Positions 1 through 7,218 of a stretch of DNA of 64,000 nucleotides are shown piece by piece (the stretch's first letter is position 1; every line of letters begins with the position of its first letter). The position numbers and the translations under genes were made by a program. Under the pieces are notes generated by a model, which searched no databases, was not told where the DNA came from, and was given only the letters and a program-made list of their open reading frames with translations. Source of the DNA: Streptacidiphilus jiangxiensis (GTDB taxonomy: Bacteria; Actinomycetota; Actinomycetes; Streptomycetales; Streptomycetaceae); assembly GCF_900109465.1 (NCBI RefSeq), contig NZ_FOAZ01000004.1, positions 1 through 64,000 on the forward strand. Direction: 5' to 3'.

Positions 1-3
1 CGT

Positions 4-121
4 GTTTCGGTGGTCATAGCGTGAGGGAAACGCCCGGTTACATTCCGAACCCGGAAGCTAAGCCTCACAGCGCCGATGGTACTGCAGGGGGGACCCTGTG
101 GGAGAGTAGGACGCCGCCGAA
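4..121 (+). rRNA. rrf: 5S ribosomal RNA
   Basis: The sequence from GTTTCGGTGGTCATAGCG to GGACGCCGCCGAAC is the Streptomyces-type 5S rRNA, about 117 nt and apparently complete. Its position at the window edge implies that the 16S and 23S genes of an rrn operon lie just outside to the left. The exact 5' and 3' processed ends are estimates. Confidence 0.93.
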
Positions 122-130
122 CAACTTTTA

Positions 131-169
131 CAGTGAAGCCCCCTGACCATCGGTCAGGGGGCTTCACTG
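131..169. terminator. rrn operon terminator hairpin, bidirectional
   Basis: A perfect 18-bp stem (131-148 with 152-169) and a 3-nt loop follow the 5S gene directly. It also lies just past the 3' end of the leftward transporter gene, so it can serve both transcripts. There is no U-tract on either side, which is common for actinobacterial terminators. Confidence 0.9.
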
Positions 170-179
170 CGTTACGGAC

Positions 180-1340
180 TCACATCAGCAGCCGCAGGGC
201 GAGACCGGCCGCGAGTGCCCAGACCGGCGCCCCGACCCCGTAGGCCGATACCCCGGATGCAGCAACGACGAAGGTGAGAACCGCTGCCTCGCGTCCCTTC
301 TCCTCCGCGAGGGCGGCGGCGAGTGCGGAGCCGAGCGTGGGGAGCAGGGCGAGACCGGCGATCGCCTCGACCAGCTGGGGCGGGGCCTGGGTCAGCAGGG
401 CGGCGGAGACGCCGGCGGTCAGGCCGAGCAGGATGTAGCAGGCGCCCGCCGTCACGGAGGCGATCCAGCGGCGACCGCGGTCCGGGTGGGCGTCGGGGCC
501 GGCGCACAACGCGGCGGTGATCGCGGCGAGGTTGACGGCGTAGCCGCCGCCGAGGGCCGTCGCGGTCGTGGTGAGACCGGTGGCCGTCAGGACGGATCGG
601 ATCGGCGGGTCGTAGCCGAAGTGACGGAGCACGGCGATGCCGGGGATGTTCTGGGAGGCCATGGTGATGACGTACAGCGGCACGGCGATCCCGATCACCG
701 CCGACCAGGTGAGCGTCGGTGTCGTGAGGGTGACCCGCGGCAGCAGGGAGTCGGCGGTGCCGCCGAGGTGCAGGGGGGTGCGGACCGCGAGGACCACCAG
801 CAGCGCCACGAGAGCACCCGGGGTCGCCCACCGGCGTGCCCAGCGCAGCAGAAGGGCCCACACGGCGAGGACCGGCAGCATGAGGCCGGGCAGGTGGAAG
901 GCGGCCTGGACGGGGGCCAGACAGAGCGGCAGCAGTACGCCGGCGAGCAGCCCGGTGGCCAGCCCCGTCGGGATGGCGGCGACGAGCGAGCTGAGCCGGG
1001 GCCAGAGACCCGTCAGGGTCAGCAGCAGTCCGCAGACCAGGAACGCGCCCACCGCCGCCCGGTAACCGCCGGCCGGGATGCCGGCGCTCGCCAGCAGCGC
1101 GGCGCCCGGCGTGGACCAGGCGATGCTGATGGGTTGGCGGTGACGCAGGCCGAGCCAGACCGCGAGGCCGCCCATGCCGAGGCAGAGCAGCAGCAGGCCG
1201 CTGACGGCCTGGTCGCGGTCGGCGCCGACGCCGCGCAGGCCCGTAAGGACCAGGGCGAAGGAGCTGCTGAAGCCGACCACGGCTGTGATCAGTCCTGCGG
1301 TCAGTGGTTGGACGGGTATCCGTCCCGGCGAGTGTTCCAT
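180..1340 (-). CDS. benE: BenE-family benzoate/H+ symporter-like membrane transporter
   Basis: A 386-residue very hydrophobic protein with 10-12 predicted membrane segments, the size and segment pattern of the benzoate:H+ symporter (BenE) family. The N-terminal helix contains LTAGLITAVVGFSSSFALV, and a mid-protein VITMASQNIPGIAVLRHFG stretch matches the family core. It probably imports an aromatic acid or a related compound with protons; the substrate cannot be read from sequence. The ATG at 1340 was chosen because upstream codons are not hydrophobic and run into the divergent regulator gene. Only 36 bp separate it from that XRE-cupin gene, so the pair probably forms a regulator/transporter unit. 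In-frame reading extends much further upstream but is an artefact of high GC. Confidence 0.85.
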   Translation of the reverse strand: MEHSPGRIPVQPLTAGLITAVVGFSSSFALVLTGLRGVGADRDQAVSGLLLLCLGMGGLAVWLGLRHRQPISIAWSTPGAALLASAGIPAGGYRAAVGAFLVCGLLLTLTGLWPRLSSLVAAIPTGLATGLLAGVLLPLCLAPVQAAFHLPGLMLPVLAVWALLLRWARRWATPGALVALLVVLAVRTPLHLGGTADSLLPRVTLTTPTLTWSAVIGIAVPLYVITMASQNIPGIAVLRHFGYDPPIRSVLTATGLTTTATALGGGYAVNLAAITAALCAGPDAHPDRGRRWIASVTAGACYILLGLTAGVSAALLTQAPPQLVEAIAGLALLPTLGSALAAALAEEKGREAAVLTFVVAASGVSAYGVGAPVWALAAGLALRLLM

Positions 1341-1349
1341 AAACGGAAC
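1334..1349. promoter_or_regulatory. Inverted repeat, candidate operator between transporter and XRE-cupin gene
   Basis: GTTCC-N6-GGAAC lies at 1334-1349, overlapping the transporter start codon and inside the 36-bp divergent gap. A dimeric XRE-cupin protein binding here would control both genes. This is inference from position and symmetry only. Confidence 0.4.
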
Positions 1350-1376
1350 GCTATCGGGCGCGAGATACTCGGGGCC

Positions 1377-1943
1377 ATGGAGAATTCCGGGCCCTGGTCG
1401 GCGGAGGCCGCCGTAGCGACGGGCGGACGTATCCGTGCGCTGCGTGCCCAGCGCGGGATCAGCCTGTCCGAGCTGGCACGGCGGGCAGGGGTCGGCAAGG
1501 CCACGCTGTCCGGCCTGGAGACGGGCACCCGCAACCCCACCGCCGAGACGCTCTACGCGATCGCCGGACAGCTGGGCGTCCCCCTGGCGATGCTGTTGTC
1601 CACGCCGGGAGGGCCGCTGAGCGTCCCCGAGGTGCGTGGCACGGCCGTCGCGGCGCAGTTGTTGGAGGCCTTCCAGGACGGCGGGGTCAGCACGGAGCTC
1701 TACCGTCTGGAGATCCGGCCGGGCGTGCTGCAGACCTCGCCCGCCCATCCGGCCGGCGTGGTCGAGTACCTGACGGTGTTCTCCGGCACGGCCCAGGTGG
1801 GCAGGGTCGGGGAACCGATCGTCGTGCGCGCCGGGGAGCACGCGTCCTGGGACTCCGACACGCCCCACACCTACGCCGCGCTCGGCGACGAACCGGTCCG
1901 GGCCTCGCTGCTGATCCGCCACCCGCTGGAGCCGGTGGGCTGA
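1377..1943 (+). CDS. XRE-family regulator with C-terminal cupin domain
   Basis: A 188-residue protein with an N-terminal helix-turn-helix of the XRE type (about residues 17-72, GRIRALRAQRGISLSELARR followed by GVGKATLSGLETG) and a C-terminal cupin fold (about 110-185) with the small-molecule-sensor motif ending in HASWDSDTPHTY. Such XRE-cupin proteins are ligand-responsive transcriptional regulators. It is divergent from the BenE-type transporter with 36 bp between starts, so that transporter is its likely target. The ATG at 1377 opens directly before the HTH; a longer upstream reading is compositionally antisense to the transporter and was rejected. The ligand is unknown but may be the transported compound. 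Confidence 0.88.
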   Translation: MENSGPWSAEAAVATGGRIRALRAQRGISLSELARRAGVGKATLSGLETGTRNPTAETLYAIAGQLGVPLAMLLSTPGGPLSVPEVRGTAVAAQLLEAFQDGGVSTELYRLEIRPGVLQTSPAHPAGVVEYLTVFSGTAQVGRVGEPIVVRAGEHASWDSDTPHTYAALGDEPVRASLLIRHPLEPVG

Positions 1944-2011
1944 ATCCGACCCGGCGCGCGCATCGTCACAGGTAGGCACTACGGTGAGCGCATCGAAAGG
2001 GGGTCGGCGCC

Positions 2012-2896
2012 GTGCAGAACCTGACGCTGGACTGGCAGTCGGCGGGCACGCTGGCGGTGGCGGCCTTCGGGGCGTCGCTGGCCGCGCGGCGCGTCGGCTC
2101 GCCCTCGCCGCGGCGGGTCAATGTGGGGCTCGTGCTGCGTGAGGCGGCGACGGTGATCGCGCTGTTCGCGGTCTGGCAGTACGCCGGCCAGCTGTCGGTG
2201 ATGAGCACGGACGGTGCCTTCTCCCGGGGCCAGGCGATCTGGGATGCGGAGCGGTGGCTCCATCTGCCCAGCGAGGCGACTCTGCAGAACTGGGTGCTGC
2301 CGCATCCGTGGTTGGCGCAGGCGGCGAACTACTACTACGCGTCGATGCACTTCGGCGCCGTCATCGTGATGCTGGTCTGGCTCTTCCTGCGACACCGGCA
2401 GGCGTATCCGTGGGTGCGCATGTCGCTGGTCCTGGTCACGGCCTGGTCGCTGCTGGTGCAGCTGATACCCGTGGCCCCGCCGCGGCTGCTGCCTGGCAGC
2501 GGCATGGCGGACCTGGCGGTCCAGTACGGGCAGTCCGTCTACGGGACGACGATCGGTGGGCTGCAGGCCGACTCGTACTCGGCGATGCCGTCGGTGCACG
2601 TGGCCTGGTGCGTGCTGGTGGCCGTCGCGGTGATCAAGGTGAGCAGCAGCCGGTGGCGCTGGCTGGTGATCGCCCACCCGCTCCTGACGGTGGCCGTCGT
2701 CGTGGTGACCGCGAACCACTACTGGCTGGACGGGGTCGCCGCGATCGCGCTGCTGCTGCTGGCCTATCTCGTGCAGTGGTACGCGGCCCGGTTGCGGGCC
2801 GCGTACCTGCTGCGCCATGCCCTTGCAGGCGAGGCGGAGGCTCCCCTCGGGTCTCCGCCCGCCCCCGTGCGATCGGTCAGCGGACGGGGAGATTGA
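2012..2896 (+). CDS. PAP2-type membrane phosphotransferase (inositol phosphorylceramide synthase-like)
   Basis: A 294-residue integral membrane protein of the PAP2_3 type. About six membrane helices carry the motifs AMPSVHVAW (His196) and ANHYWLDG (His236, Asp240), the usual phosphatase/phosphotransferase catalytic histidines. Streptomyces members are often named inositol phosphorylceramide synthase or phosphatidic-acid phosphatase, and the lipid substrate is not established. The GTG at 2012 has an AAAGGGGG ribosome site about 8 nt upstream. It is convergent with, and overlaps by 20 bp, the acetate-transporter-like gene. A glycolipid-type GH5 hydrolase lies two genes away, which may hint at lipid head-group metabolism, but this is only proximity. 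Confidence 0.82.
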   Translation: MQNLTLDWQSAGTLAVAAFGASLAARRVGSPSPRRVNVGLVLREAATVIALFAVWQYAGQLSVMSTDGAFSRGQAIWDAERWLHLPSEATLQNWVLPHPWLAQAANYYYASMHFGAVIVMLVWLFLRHRQAYPWVRMSLVLVTAWSLLVQLIPVAPPRLLPGSGMADLAVQYGQSVYGTTIGGLQADSYSAMPSVHVAWCVLVAVAVIKVSSSRWRWLVIAHPLLTVAVVVVTANHYWLDGVAAIALLLLAYLVQWYAARLRAAYLLRHALAGEAEAPLGSPPAPVRSVSGRGD

Positions 2897-3446
2897 GCCC
2901 GGCCCAGCTGCTGCCGCCGAGCGAGACCGTCGCCGCGTACCAGGAGAGCAGGCCTGCGACCGCGGCCACCCAGCCGGCCGTCTTGTCGAGGCCGGAGCTG
3001 CTCGCGAAGGCGCCGACCGCCCACAGCACCAGGGCGACGGTGAACAGACCGTAGACCCCGCGGAGCAGCAGGCTCGCGCCGCGCCACTGCGATGCGGTGA
3101 GCGCGAGTGCCAGCAGGGCCCAGAGGATGAAGAAGAGTCCGGCCGCGTTGGCCGACGAGGGTGAGGTCTCGGCGGCGACGACCCAGAGGGCGCCGAGGCC
3201 GGCGAAGGCGGTTCCGGTGGCGTTGCTGCCGGCCCGGAACTCGACCAGCCCGCAGATGAACAGGGCGATCCCGCCGACCCAGAAGGTCAGGGCGTGGGTG
3301 TCGGCGGCGGTGGTGTTGTGGATGACGCCGGTGGAGACGATGCCGTAGGCCAGGAGGGTGAGGCCGAGGGCGAGGTAGCCGAGCGATCCTGCTGCGGCAC
3401 CGAGAGTGAGGGAGCGGTTGTTTGCCACCGCGGCTTCGTTGCTCAC
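2877..3446 (-). CDS. satP: GPR1/FUN34/YaaH (SatP) acetate transporter-family protein
   Basis: A 189-residue protein with six hydrophobic helices, the size and topology of the acetate/succinate transporter family (SatP/YaaH). The first helix LGYLALGLTLLAYGI and FWVGGIALFICGLVEFRAG are typical of the family. The GTG at 3446 is preceded by AAAGGAG at good spacing, which decides the start over an in-frame but non-membrane-like extension further upstream. The 3' end overlaps that of the PAP2 gene tail to tail. It probably takes up or exports a small carboxylate. Orthology to E. coli SatP is by family only. Confidence 0.82.
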   Translation of the reverse strand: MSNEAAVANNRSLTLGAAAGSLGYLALGLTLLAYGIVSTGVIHNTTAADTHALTFWVGGIALFICGLVEFRAGSNATGTAFAGLGALWVVAAETSPSSANAAGLFFILWALLALALTASQWRGASLLLRGVYGLFTVALVLWAVGAFASSSGLDKTAGWVAAVAGLLSWYAATVSLGGSSWAGLNLPVR

Positions 3447-3644
3447 GGGGGCTCCTTTCACTGGTGATGCTGGTCGACGGTCGGGTCGGTTTCCGGCCGC
3501 CGGTGTCCGACAACTGTCCAGTACCCGACAGTGACGGGGCGTCAACATACCGTAATCAGAGTGATATCGAGCAATTCCGAAAATCTGCCGCAGAGGCGCT
3601 GGTGACGGGTGTAAAGGGCGTGTCCGATCGATGGCCGGGGCGCC

Positions 3645-6251
3645 TCAGCCGATGGACAGGCGGTAGTCACCGGCTGCACAGCCCGTGACGCGCCACCCGC
3701 CGGGCACCTGGTGCACGGTCAGCTGGGTGAGTCCAGTGGCGGTCGGCGTCGGTTTGGTCGTGCCGGGGTACCAGACGTCGAGGGTGCAGGCCGGGCCGGT
3801 CGTCGTCGCGAGCGGGGCCACACCGGTGAGCGAGAAGGCGCCGCTGACGGTGTCGGAGGTCAGCGCGGTGAGGGTGCCGGGGGCGGTGCGCGGGTAGGCG
3901 CGGGACAGTACCGCGACGGTCCCCGCCGAGGGGGCGACGTCCTTGCCCGTCGCGCAGTCGACGCCGACGAGGTTGCCGACCACGGTCGCGTGCTGGTCGC
4001 TCTCGGGGCTGCCGCAGGCCTGCTTCCAGACCCAGTAGGCGTCGCCGATCCGCGCCTGGTCCTCGGCGGCGGCGAAGCGGTGCAGCATCGCCGGGTTGCC
4101 GGCGGGGTCCGCGGGGCTGCCCGTGGTGGACGTGGTGGAGCCGAACCAGCCCCACTCACCCGCCCACAGTGGCATCCCGTAGACCTTGGCCTGCTGTTCG
4201 GCCAGTGCGAAGCCGCGCTCGACGGATACCAGCGTCAGGCCGAGCGACTGGTCCATGGTGATCGACTCGCTGTACAGGTGCGGTGCGAAGACCAGGTAGG
4301 GGTCCGTGCTGAAGCCGCGCGGCGGCGCGGCGTCGAAGCCGAGCCCCGACCAGAGGACGCTGGGCTCGATGAAGACCAGGTGCGGGAAGCCGCCGGTCGC
4401 CTGCCGTTCGGCGGCGCGGATCGCCTGGACGGCCCGGTTCTCGTAGGCGCCCAGCAGCACGGAGGAGGTGGCCGGAGCGTCGTCGCCGACGCCGGGCTCG
4501 TTCAGCACGCCGTAGCCGGCGACGGCCGGGTCGTTGGCGAAGGTGCGTGCCACCAGGGACCAGGTGCGGACAAGTTCGCTCTGGATGCCGTCGGTGTCGT
4601 GGTAGAAGGCGCTGAACGCACGGGTGTTGGCGGGGGTGAGGTCGCGGCTGAGGGCCTGGCAGCGGGAGGCGCCGTCGATGAGGGTGGCCCAGGCGGGTGC
4701 GCCGTCGTAGCCGAGGGAGGGGGTGCTGCCGCTCGGGCAGGTCGTGCCGGCGGGTGCGGCGAGGGCCGGGCCCCAAGCGTCCTCGTGCATGTCGATGTCG
4801 GTGTAGAGGCCGTGCCGGGCGGCCATGGCGACGGTGGCCTTGATCCGGTCCAGGTAGGCCTGGTCGAACTGTCCGCGGCTGGGCTCCAGCGCCGACCAGG
4901 AGACGTCGAGCCGCACCACGTCGAAGCCGAGGGCCGCCATCCGGGCGAAGTCGCTGTCGCCGAGCGGGCGGACGGCGGCCCGGCCGGGCGTCGGCGGGGC
5001 GGCGTAGTCGACGAGTTGGTTGACGTTGACGCCGCGCAACAGCACCTGGCGGCCGTTCACGTCGCTGATCAGGGCGGGCGCGGTCGTGGTGGCCGGTCGG
5101 ACGGTGAGCGCGGGCAGCGGCGCCCCGGCGGTGGCGCGGGCACCGGCGTCGACGACGGGTGTGGCGGTCGCCGTGCTGGGGGTGGCCTGGGCCAGCAGCC
5201 AGGAGCCGAGAGCCAGCGCGGTGGCCGAGGCGAGGACCGTCGCGATGCGGCGCCGCTGCCCGGAGATCACCTCGAGCAGGCGGCTGATCAGCAGCAGTGT
5301 GGGGACGACGCCCCAGCCGAAGGCCACGCCGAGGGAGAGCCCGGTGCCGATGCGGAGCCCCGCGTCGGGGATCACGAACAGGTCGGTGCCCTGGAGATCG
5401 CGAGGCAGCGCGAGCAGGGTCTGCACCACTCCGGCGGCCGCGCCGCCGCCGAGGGCGGCGAGCCAGCCGCCCAGCAGCAGGTCGGCCGGACGGGTGTAGT
5501 CGAAGCGCCGCGAGGACCGGGCGAGCAGGATCGCGCCCACGATCGCGGCCGTCACCAGCTCCACGGCGAACCGTGCGGGTCCGAGGTCGAGCCCGAACGG
5601 CTGGCGGCGCAGGCTCAGTTGCTCGCCGTAGAAGGCCGCGGCGGGGGAGCCCTCCCAGAGCATCGGCCCGACGAGCGGGCCGAGCAGGGCGAGCGGCAGC
5701 GCCGTGCCGGTGAGGCACCAGCGCCACCCGTAGTGCGGCTGCGCCGACAGGCGGCGTCGCTTCGGCTCCTCGGGCCGGGGCCGGTACCGGTGCGCGTAGG
5801 CGCCGAGCACGGCCGGGATCCACCCGATCAGTGCGACCCGCGAGGCGGGCAGTCCGCAGTCCCACAGGGCGGTCGCGACGAGCGTCCGGGCGCCCCCGTG
5901 CACGCCTGCACCGGCGGTCTCGGCGACCATCTGGGCGAGGCGCGCGAGGGCGGTGGCGAGGACGGTGACGCCCCACAGCCGGAACACCATCCGCTTGCGT
6001 CCGGTGCTCTCGGCCGCGCCGCGGAAGGAGACGGCGGTGCCCCACGCGGTGACCAGCACCAGCACGGGCAGGAACACCGCGACCCCGGCGACGGACCAGA
6101 GCCCGCGGAGGGGCGTCACCTGGAACGCGGACCACGGCAGTGGTGCGAAGAGCGAGGTGGGATCGGCATAGGCGGCGGCCGCGCAGACCGCGACCAGCGA
6201 GCCGGCGGTGACGACGGCTGCGAACGGGGCGCGGCGTGAGGGGCGGGACAC
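3645..6251 (-). CDS. Membrane-anchored GH5 endoglycoceramidase-like glycosidase
   Basis: An 868-residue fusion. Residues 1-360 hold about seven to eight membrane helices with an Arg/Lys-rich loop near 155-170; residues 385-745 form a GH5 barrel; residues about 770-868 form a beta-rich tail like the C-terminal domain of endoglycoceramidases. The barrel opens with LLRGVNVNQLVDY, has the acid/base in GVLNEPG (Glu585) and the nucleophile in PLWAGEWGWF (Glu699), the spacing and wording of endoglycoceramidase rather than cellulase. Known family members release the glycan from glycosphingolipids and are usually secreted by a simple signal peptide. Here the enzyme would be tethered at the outer face of the membrane. 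The start is GTG at 6251. Substrate is inferred from family only; another beta-glucoside is possible. Confidence 0.82.
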   Translation of the reverse strand: MSRPSRRAPFAAVVTAGSLVAVCAAAAYADPTSLFAPLPWSAFQVTPLRGLWSVAGVAVFLPVLVLVTAWGTAVSFRGAAESTGRKRMVFRLWGVTVLATALARLAQMVAETAGAGVHGGARTLVATALWDCGLPASRVALIGWIPAVLGAYAHRYRPRPEEPKRRRLSAQPHYGWRWCLTGTALPLALLGPLVGPMLWEGSPAAAFYGEQLSLRRQPFGLDLGPARFAVELVTAAIVGAILLARSSRRFDYTRPADLLLGGWLAALGGGAAAGVVQTLLALPRDLQGTDLFVIPDAGLRIGTGLSLGVAFGWGVVPTLLLISRLLEVISGQRRRIATVLASATALALGSWLLAQATPSTATATPVVDAGARATAGAPLPALTVRPATTTAPALISDVNGRQVLLRGVNVNQLVDYAAPPTPGRAAVRPLGDSDFARMAALGFDVVRLDVSWSALEPSRGQFDQAYLDRIKATVAMAARHGLYTDIDMHEDAWGPALAAPAGTTCPSGSTPSLGYDGAPAWATLIDGASRCQALSRDLTPANTRAFSAFYHDTDGIQSELVRTWSLVARTFANDPAVAGYGVLNEPGVGDDAPATSSVLLGAYENRAVQAIRAAERQATGGFPHLVFIEPSVLWSGLGFDAAPPRGFSTDPYLVFAPHLYSESITMDQSLGLTLVSVERGFALAEQQAKVYGMPLWAGEWGWFGSTTSTTGSPADPAGNPAMLHRFAAAEDQARIGDAYWVWKQACGSPESDQHATVVGNLVGVDCATGKDVAPSAGTVAVLSRAYPRTAPGTLTALTSDTVSGAFSLTGVAPLATTTGPACTLDVWYPGTTKPTPTATGLTQLTVHQVPGGWRVTGCAAGDYRLSIG

Positions 6252-6406
6252 GCGGCCGATGCTAGGGACGCGCGTAGGCGCGCAACAGGGGTCACTCCTG
6301 TCTCACAGCAACTCGGCGTGCCCAGACCCGGACAAGCCGGGGCGACCCGGCTGTGAAAGTTTGGCGCAGGGAACCGGGCTCGTGGTCCTCGCCGTCCTGG
6401 GCTGTC

Positions 6407-7192
6407 ATGACTGCTCTCGGGCAACTCTTCCGTTTCGGCTGGACCCAGGCGCAGTGCTGCGCGTTCTCGGTTCTGCTCTTCGCCGGCATGGCCGCTGTCC
6501 GCCTCGCCCCGGCGCTGCCGCTCGCGCGCTACGACCTGCTCCTCGCCTGCGGCATCGCGCTGACGGCGCTGATGTGGACGCTGGGCGTCGAGTCCGGCCG
6601 CGACGTGCTGGCGGTGCTGGCCTGCCACGTGCTGGGGCTGGCGCTGGAGCTGGTGAAGGTCCACGTCGGCTCCTGGAGCTACCCCGAGCACGCCCTCACC
6701 AAGCTCGCCGGGGTCCCGCTGTACAGCGGCTTCATGTATGCGGCGGTCGGCAGCTACGTCTGCTGCGCCTGGCGTCTCCTCCGCCTGCGCGTCACGGGCT
6801 ACCGCCCGCTCGCCGTCCCGCTGCTCGCGGCCGCGCTCTTCGTCAACTTCCTCACCGACCACTGGCTCCCGGACGTCCGCCTGCCTCTCGCGGCTCTTCT
6901 TGTCGCGGCGCTGTGGGGTACCACGGTCCGTTTCACTGTCGGCGGCCGCGACCACCGCATGCCGCTGACGCTCTCCTTCGTCCTCATCGGCTTCTTCCTC
7001 TGGCTCGCCGAGAACATCGCCACCTTCCTCGGCGCCTGGCGCTACCCGTACCAGCGTCACGGCTGGCAGCCGGTCTCGACCCACGAGTGGGGCTCCTGGA
7101 CCCTGCTGATCGCCGTCCTCTTCGCCCTGGTGCGCCTCTTGGCGCCGGGAGCGCAAGAGAGGAACGGGCGGCGTGTCCGAGCAGCCCGCTGA
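6407..7192 (+). CDS. DUF817 family integral membrane protein
   Basis: A 261-residue protein with eight or so hydrophobic segments that matches the DUF817 family, including the conserved VHVGSWSYPEHALTKLAGVP and GFFLWLAENIATFLGAWRYP regions. The function of the family is unknown. The ATG at 6407 starts directly before the first amphipathic segment; an in-frame GTG at 6353 would add 18 residues without a clear ribosome site. It is divergent from the GH5 gene and convergent with osaC, so it stands alone. Confidence 0.85.
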   Translation: MTALGQLFRFGWTQAQCCAFSVLLFAGMAAVRLAPALPLARYDLLLACGIALTALMWTLGVESGRDVLAVLACHVLGLALELVKVHVGSWSYPEHALTKLAGVPLYSGFMYAAVGSYVCCAWRLLRLRVTGYRPLAVPLLAAALFVNFLTDHWLPDVRLPLAALLVAALWGTTVRFTVGGRDHRMPLTLSFVLIGFFLWLAENIATFLGAWRYPYQRHGWQPVSTHEWGSWTLLIAVLFALVRLLAPGAQERNGRRVRAAR

Positions 7193-7218
7193 CGCGGGAG
7201 GACTGAGGGCCGGGCTCG

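Noticed and set aside
3521-3546. GGGTAC on the minus strand before the SatP-like gene as a sigma-B promoter
   Set aside because: No GnnT element at 14-16 bp; the best -35 (GTTG) does not fit.
3711-6239. 842-codon plus-strand frame opposite the GH5 gene
   Set aside because: Low-complexity Gly/Arg/Ala text with no domain; the minus strand encodes a complete enzyme.
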